Below, piece after piece: positions 6,319-9,794 of a DNA stretch of 9,794 nucleotides. Position 1 is the first letter of the stretch. Every line of letters starts with the position of its first letter. The translations under genes were made by a program, and so were the position numbers. Location of the stretch: NCBI GenBank assembly GCA_938036545.1, contig CALHQJ010000004.1, positions 1 to 9,794 of the forward strand, written 5' to 3'. Source of the DNA: an uncultured Clostridium sp. (lineage in GTDB: Bacteria; Bacillota; Clostridia; Lachnospirales; Lachnospiraceae). The notes under the pieces were generated by a model. The model worked only from the letters and a program-made list of their open reading frames with translations, made no database searches and was not told the DNA's origin.

Positions 6319-8679
6319 AAACCTCTCGACCACTTCTTTAACCTGACTGCGGTTTACCGGATAATACTCATCCCATTCTCGGGGGAACAAGGCCTGATAA
6401 TCAGCCCGTAAAAAACGGTCGTCCAGCAATGCAATAATCCCCCTGTCATCCATAGTCCGGATCAGACGGCCCGCTGCCTGCATCACCTTATTCATGCCTG
6501 GATACTGGTAGGCGTAGTCAAATCCGTTCTGATCATTACGGTCAAAATACTCCTTCAAAATCTCCTGTTCCGTACAGACCATGGGAAGTCCTGTGCCAAT
6601 AATGATTACGCCAATCAGCTTATCTCCCCTTAAGTCAATTCCTTCTGAAAAAGCCCCGCCCATTACGCACAAAGCGGCCAGGCTGCGGTTTCTGTTTTCA
6701 AACTCAGTCAAAAACTCTTCCTTTTCCCCTTCGCTCATATTAGAAGACTGAACCATCAGTTCCGGCGTTTCTTCACCGGCAGGCCTATCGTCCCAACGCT
6801 GCCTTAAAATTTCTTCAATCTCTCTTAAATACTGATAGGAAGGGCAAAATACCAGATAATTCCCCATCTTTCCTTTGACAATCTTTTCAATATAATCGGA
6901 TACTTTTTCATATTCCAGGCGGTTTCTTCTGGTATAGCGGCTGCTGACGTCTGAAGCTACCAAAAGCAGCTTGTGTTCTCTGGGAAAGGGAGAATCTGCG
7001 TATACTGCATATTCCTCCCTGTCGCCGGAAAGAAGTTCTTTATAATACTGAACCGGAAGCAGGGTGGCTGAAAAAAATATGGTGCTGACAGCCTGAGCCA
7101 TACATTCCTTCAGGTTATTTGCCGGACTGACGCAAAAAAGCCGCAGTATAAATTCGCCGGAAGGAAGCAGCTCCGTATAAATCTCATAGCTGTCATCCAG
7201 CCTGTCCTGAACATAGAGAAAGGTTCTCAGTTCAAAATAAAAATCCAGTACCAAATCCCTGTCTTCAAACTCTGGATGATCATCTAAAAACTGTTCCAGT
7301 TCCTCAAACAAAGGCCGAAGCTGAATCAGGAGAAAGTCCACGGAAGGCAGGATTTGAACTCCCGTACATTCCCGCTTTAAACTTAAAAGCAGACGGTTGC
7401 ACTGTTCCAGACGTTTCTTTAATTTCTCGGAACGGCTGCTCAGAATCCGTTTTACCAGCAAAACATCTTCCTTTTTCAATACGGCGCTATACATTTCCCT
7501 GGCTCTGGCTACCAGATTATGGGCTTCATCTACTAAAAACAGATAGGTTTCCCCTGCGCTTCCTTCGGAAAAGTATCGTTTCAGCTTTACATCCGGATCA
7601 AATACATAATTGTAATCACAGATAATGCCATCTGTCCAGTTGGAAATATCCAGGCAAAATTCAAAGGGGCAGACCTGATAATTTTGGGCATACTGGATAA
7701 TCGTCTCACGGGTAATAGCCATCTCCTGATGAATGATGTCAAATACGGCGTCATTAACTCGGTCAAAATGGCCTTTTGCGTAAGGACAGGCATCAGGATT
7801 GCACTCTGTCTTTTCCAGAAAACACAGCTTTTCCTTAGCCGTAATCGTCACGCTTTTAAAGTACAATCCCTTTTCCCGAAGAATCTGAAAGGCTTCCTCC
7901 GCTACTGTCCTGGTAATGGTCTTGGCAGTCAGATAAAACAATTTATCTGCTTTTCCCTCCCCAATTGCTTTTAAAGAAGGATACATGCAGGACAACGTCT
8001 TTCCAATACCTGTAGGCGCCTGAATAAACAGGTTTCGTTTTTGACAGATGGATTTATAAACGGATATAGCCAGCTCCTTTTGGCCTTTCCGGTAAGGATA
8101 GGGAAACTCCATCTTCTTTATGGACTCTGTCCGGCGAAGTTCATTGTGATACAGGTAGCTGGCCCATTTTACGTATTCGTGAATCAGCCCTGCAAACCAC
8201 TGACTCAGTTCCTCCCAGGCCCACTCCCTGGTAAATCGGCGGATTTCCTCTGTCTCAATGTTACAGTAAGTAATCTGAATACATATGAAAGGCAGCGAAT
8301 GTTCCAGACTGTAAATATAGCCGTAACAGGCAGCCTGAGCCATGTGAACCGGAACCGCCTCTTCCAGACGGTTCACATCCATGTACATACACTTAATTTC
8401 ATCAATGGTAACTCCCGAGGGTTCTGTCAGAATTCCATCTGCCCTTCCTTCTACCTGAATGGAAAATCTGTCTTCCTGAATCTGATGCTTTAACGGTACT
8501 TCCGCCTGGTAATTAGTTCCCATCTTTTTTTGAATCTTGCGGTGAAGGCGGCTTCCTGCCTGCATAGCTTCTTTTTGTGCCCCTGCCGTCTTTCTGTTAT
8601 CCAGGTCTCCGGACCGTAAGACAAACTCCACCAGATTCCGGACTGAGATCCGAATTACCGAGTTGGAATCCTGGTTCAT
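6286..8679 (-). CDS. PD-(D/E)XK nuclease fused to a DinG/XPD-type Fe-S DNA helicase
   Basis: The 797-residue protein joins two enzymes that act on DNA. Residues 1-175 resemble a RecB/Cas4-type nuclease: His46 in GSRLH, Asp81 in GRADG, Glu94 and Lys96 in IDEIK, and Gln115/Tyr119 in QAACYGY give the expected active-site pattern. From about 190 comes a superfamily 2 helicase of the Rad3/XPD/DinG group. It shows a Q-motif-like YRKGQ (196-200), Walker A APTGIGKT (221-228), DEAH at 384-387 in LVDEAHN, SAT (537-539), GGAFSEGIDL (674-683) and motif VI QAAGRLIR (734-741). Cysteines 286, 293, 298 and 337 lie between Walker A and DEAH, where this family binds a 4Fe-4S cluster. These helicases unwind 5' to 3' in repair or recombination. 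The start has AAAGGAGG ten bases upstream. The gene has its own promoter, no partner in an operon, and an intact frame. Confidence 0.9.
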   Translation of the reverse strand: MNQDSNSVIRISVRNLVEFVLRSGDLDNRKTAGAQKEAMQAGSRLHRKIQKKMGTNYQAEVPLKHQIQEDRFSIQVEGRADGILTEPSGVTIDEIKCMYMDVNRLEEAVPVHMAQAACYGYIYSLEHSLPFICIQITYCNIETEEIRRFTREWAWEELSQWFAGLIHEYVKWASYLYHNELRRTESIKKMEFPYPYRKGQKELAISVYKSICQKRNLFIQAPTGIGKTLSCMYPSLKAIGEGKADKLFYLTAKTITRTVAEEAFQILREKGLYFKSVTITAKEKLCFLEKTECNPDACPYAKGHFDRVNDAVFDIIHQEMAITRETIIQYAQNYQVCPFEFCLDISNWTDGIICDYNYVFDPDVKLKRYFSEGSAGETYLFLVDEAHNLVARAREMYSAVLKKEDVLLVKRILSSRSEKLKKRLEQCNRLLLSLKRECTGVQILPSVDFLLIQLRPLFEELEQFLDDHPEFEDRDLVLDFYFELRTFLYVQDRLDDSYEIYTELLPSGEFILRLFCVSPANNLKECMAQAVSTIFFSATLLPVQYYKELLSGDREEYAVYADSPFPREHKLLLVASDVSSRYTRRNRLEYEKVSDYIEKIVKGKMGNYLVFCPSYQYLREIEEILRQRWDDRPAGEETPELMVQSSNMSEGEKEEFLTEFENRNRSLAALCVMGGAFSEGIDLRGDKLIGVIIIGTGLPMVCTEQEILKEYFDRNDQNGFDYAYQYPGMNKVMQAAGRLIRTMDDRGIIALLDDRFLRADYQALFPREWDEYYPVNRSQVKEVVERFWDQEGRLPPS

Positions 8680-8725
8680 GTACAGCCGCCCTCCTTTCCT
8701 CTTCTCTCCTAATCATGTATTGATT

Positions 8726-8754
8726 ATTTTACCATATTTGTTCTTATCTGAAAA
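8726..8754 (-). promoter_or_regulatory. Promoter of the helicase-nuclease gene
   Basis: On the minus strand TTTTCA (8749-8754) and TAAAAT (8726-8731) are 17 bp apart. The -10 is preceded by TGG, giving an extended -10 (TGGTAAAAT). It sits just below the HPr-like gene's terminator and about 47 bp above the start codon, so the helicase gene is probably transcribed on its own. Confidence 0.6.
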
Positions 8755-8761
8755 GCAGGAC

Positions 8762-8794
8762 AAAAAAAACAGACTCCGAAGAATCTGCCTTTTT
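8762..8794 (-). terminator. UUCG-loop terminator after the HPr-like gene
   Basis: On the minus strand CAGATTC and GAGTCTG (8781-8787 and 8770-8776) pair over 7 bp with one G-U. They close a TTCG tetraloop in the very stable C(UUCG)G setting, followed by eight T residues (complement of 8762-8769). A-rich sequence before the stem can extend the pairing. It starts about 9 bp after the gene's stop codon. Confidence 0.88.
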
Positions 8795-8802
8795 ACCGCA
8801 TA

Positions 8803-9042
8803 TTATGCAACTGCAATATTTTTTTCCAGTTCGTCTAACAGCTCTTCAAATTCATCATTGTCGCCGTTATACTCTACCGTTAAAACTCTGGTCAAATCCA
8901 GGCTTAATACGCCTAATAAGGATTTGGCGTCAATTACAATCCGGTTGTAAAACACATTAATATCGAAATCGCATTTTCCTGCTTCTTTTACAAATTCTTT
9001 TGCAATTGTAATTGAAGGCAGCATGATTTTTCTCTGCTTCAT
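8803..9042 (-). CDS. HPr-like protein without the active-site histidine
   Basis: The 79-residue protein has the length and C-terminal half of the PTS phosphocarrier HPr. DAKSLLGVLSLDL (38-50) matches the KSIMGVMSL segment around regulatory Ser46 of Bacillus HPr, with Ser41 in that place. A glycine-acidic turn (NGDND) and a final amphipathic helix follow, as in HPr. The N-terminal loop, usually GIHARPA with phosphorylated His15, is replaced by IMLPSIT; by position Ser10 stands where the histidine should be, and the Arg and Pro are missing. It should not carry phosphate in sugar transport. It may be a Crh-like regulator if HPr kinase modifies the serine; that is inference. The ATG at 9042 has AAAGGAG nine bases upstream. 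A TTG three codons earlier directly touches that site, so it is not the start. The gene has its own promoter and terminator and lies downstream of pfk. Confidence 0.8.
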   Translation of the reverse strand: MKQRKIMLPSITIAKEFVKEAGKCDFDINVFYNRIVIDAKSLLGVLSLDLTRVLTVEYNGDNDEFEELLDELEKNIAVA

Positions 9043-9077
9043 AAAAAACAACTCCTTTGAAATACATAAAATTAAAA

Positions 9078-9106
9078 GTGATATGTGATGAGATAATATA
9101 TATCAC
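9078..9106. promoter_or_regulatory. Dyad overlapping the -10 region of the HPr-like gene
   Basis: GTGATAT (9078-9084) and ATATCAC (9100-9106) form a perfect 7-bp inverted repeat with a 15-bp centre. One arm overlaps the -10 box and the other lies just past the predicted start of transcription. That is where a repressor would block the polymerase. The arms are AT-rich, so chance is possible. Confidence 0.4.
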
Positions 9107-9125
9107 GATTGTCAAATCTTGTCAA
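9097..9125 (-). promoter_or_regulatory. Promoter of the HPr-like gene
   Basis: On the minus strand a perfect -35 TTGACA (9120-9125) is followed after 17 bp by TATATA (9097-9102). A second TTGACA lies 10 bp downstream (9110-9115), giving tandem ATTTGACA-like copies; only the upstream one has the right spacing. The predicted leader is about 48 nt. Confidence 0.72.
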
Positions 9126-9126
9126 A

Positions 9127-9229
9127 CTTTAAGTTATATTTTTGAAAACTCTTACATTTTATGCGGTTTCCCTATTTTTCCAAAGAGTCATTTCGACTTT
9201 TTTCACAAAATTGCTACAGTTCTTTCGAC
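9127..9229. other. Intergenic stretch with no clear feature
   Basis: This AT-rich stretch lies between the HPr-like gene's promoter and the pfk terminator. I see no gene, RNA or strong repeat; TTTCGAC occurs twice (9191-9197 and 9223-9229) without evident meaning. Confidence 0.4.
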
Positions 9230-9290
9230 AAAAAAATCGGCTTTCCTTTCTATTTTATTGATTTCGCACGAAAGGGAGGCCGATTTTTTT
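9230..9290 (-). terminator. Intrinsic terminator downstream of the phosphofructokinase gene
   Basis: AAAAAAATCGGC (9230-9241) pairs perfectly with GCCGATTTTTTT (9279-9290). The stem continues inward with CCTTTC (9245-9250) against GAAAGG (9270-9275), closing a 19-nt loop. It begins about 28 bp after the pfk stop and ends in a T-run on the minus strand. A/T tracts on both sides let it work in both directions. Confidence 0.85.
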
Positions 9291-9318
9291 AACATTTATA
9301 CTAATCGTTTACTTGTTA

Positions 9319-9794
9319 TCAGCGTTTTAAAACCAGGTGCTGAGGAAGTCCATTTACCATAAATGGCTGATAATCACCCTGAATCAAAGGTTCAATGTAA
9401 TTCAAAAATTCTTCGGTTACATAGTTTCCTTCTTTATTAATCCAGTTTCTTGGAACCAGTTTTTCATTATTGGCAATGCGATGTACATCATAAATGCCTG
9501 CTGCGCTCATATATGGATCATCAGAAATACGGTCAATGACTACCATCTTGCCCGTATCTCCCTCATCAGCAGCCTTTACCGCAGCGCCGCCAACCATAAA
9601 TGCTTCGTTAACATCTATTCTGGAAGCCATATGGGAAGCGCTTCTCTGTAAAGTAGAAAATTCCACACTTCTGGTCTTACATCCAATCTCTGCTCCCATA
9701 AATCCAGCCAGATATGCTGCTGTACCCTGAAGCTGCTTATGTCCAAATGCGTCCACGTATTCGCCGCCGCCAGATAGTTCACATACGTACCGGC
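9319..9794 (-). CDS. 6-phosphofructokinase, C-terminal part (gene continues past the right edge)
   Basis: Phosphofructokinase phosphorylates fructose 6-phosphate to the 1,6-bisphosphate in glycolysis. The reading frame stays open to the window edge, so only the last 158 residues or so are seen and the start lies outside. The visible part begins RYVCELSGGGEYVDAFGHKQ. It contains CKTRSVEFSTLQRSASHMAS, the sugar-phosphate-binding segment of the longer phosphofructokinase types, and then NEAFMVGGAAVKAADEGDTG with a GKM motif. The tail is longer than in E. coli PfkA and suggests the roughly 400-residue group, which includes many pyrophosphate-dependent enzymes. The phosphate donor is set by N-terminal residues that are not in view. 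A GTG at 9756 could be mistaken for a start, but conserved sequence lies before it. A strong terminator follows. Confidence 0.85.
   Translation of the reverse strand, partial: RYVCELSGGGEYVDAFGHKQLQGTAAYLAGFMGAEIGCKTRSVEFSTLQRSASHMASRIDVNEAFMVGGAAVKAADEGDTGKMVVIDRISDDPYMSAAGIYDVHRIANNEKLVPRNWINKEGNYVTEEFLNYIEPLIQGDYQPFMVNGLPQHLVLKR

Noticed and set aside
8041..8493. A 150-codon open frame on the plus strand opposite the helicase gene
   Set aside because: It is antisense to conserved nuclease and helicase sequence, lacks a ribosome binding site and resembles no family I know.
9043..9051. TTG at 9051 as start of the HPr-like gene
   Set aside because: It directly abuts the AAAGGAG site with no spacer, while the ATG three codons later has a normal 9-nt spacing.
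9319..9756. The phosphofructokinase frame starting at GTG 9756 as a complete short protein
   Set aside because: The frame continues without a stop to the window edge with plausible protein sequence upstream of the GTG, so this is the tail of a longer gene.
1..9794. CRISPR arrays, tRNA or rRNA genes, prophage or defence islands
   Set aside because: No regularly spaced repeats, tRNA cloverleaf sequences, rRNA segments or phage genes were seen. The Cas4-like nuclease domain is fused to a helicase and has no cas neighbours.

Overview
The window looks like chromosomal DNA of a low-to-mid GC Gram-positive anaerobe of the Clostridia, most likely the Lachnospiraceae. The reasons are the single-chain 1254-residue PurL, strong AGGAGG-type ribosome binding sites before every gene, a sigma-factor-like protein and an HPr-like protein of types I associate with that group, and a phosphofructokinase of the long family. 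The species call is inference. Nothing looks like phage, plasmid or CRISPR.

Layout from left to right. Positions 1-173 are non-coding and end at the left edge with a Shine-Dalgarno sequence for a leftward gene outside the window. purL (236-4000, minus) has an intrinsic terminator just downstream (174-213) and a promoter just upstream (4035-4064). Next comes a two-gene minus-strand unit: a sigma-70-like protein (4713-5258) followed by a small membrane protein with a C-terminal zinc ribbon (4105-4536). A 153-bp non-coding palindromic element (4558-4710) lies between them. It has perfect 18-bp terminal inverted repeats, several internal hairpins and a 6-bp direct repeat TTTTAT on each side. Removing it in silico restores a 17-nt spacing between the two genes, so it looks like a MITE-type insertion into an operon. 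A LysR-type regulator (5379-6257, plus) is divergent from the sigma-like gene. It converges on a large minus-strand gene (6286-8679) that fuses a PD-(D/E)XK nuclease domain to a DinG/XPD-type Fe-S helicase. A 15-bp hairpin covers the end of that gene. Further right are a small HPr-like protein without the phosphorylatable histidine (8803-9042, minus), with its own promoter and a UUCG-loop terminator, and the 3' part of a 6-phosphofructokinase gene (9319 to the window edge, minus) with its terminator.

Most genes appear to be independent transcription units. Metabolic roles are clear for purL (purine synthesis) and pfk (glycolysis). The helicase-nuclease is a DNA repair or processing enzyme. 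The least explained parts are the 4105-5258 unit and the element in it: a protein that keeps the sigma core-binding segment but lacks region 4 and the usual promoter-melting residues, paired with a membrane-anchored zinc ribbon. The degenerate HPr is the second.
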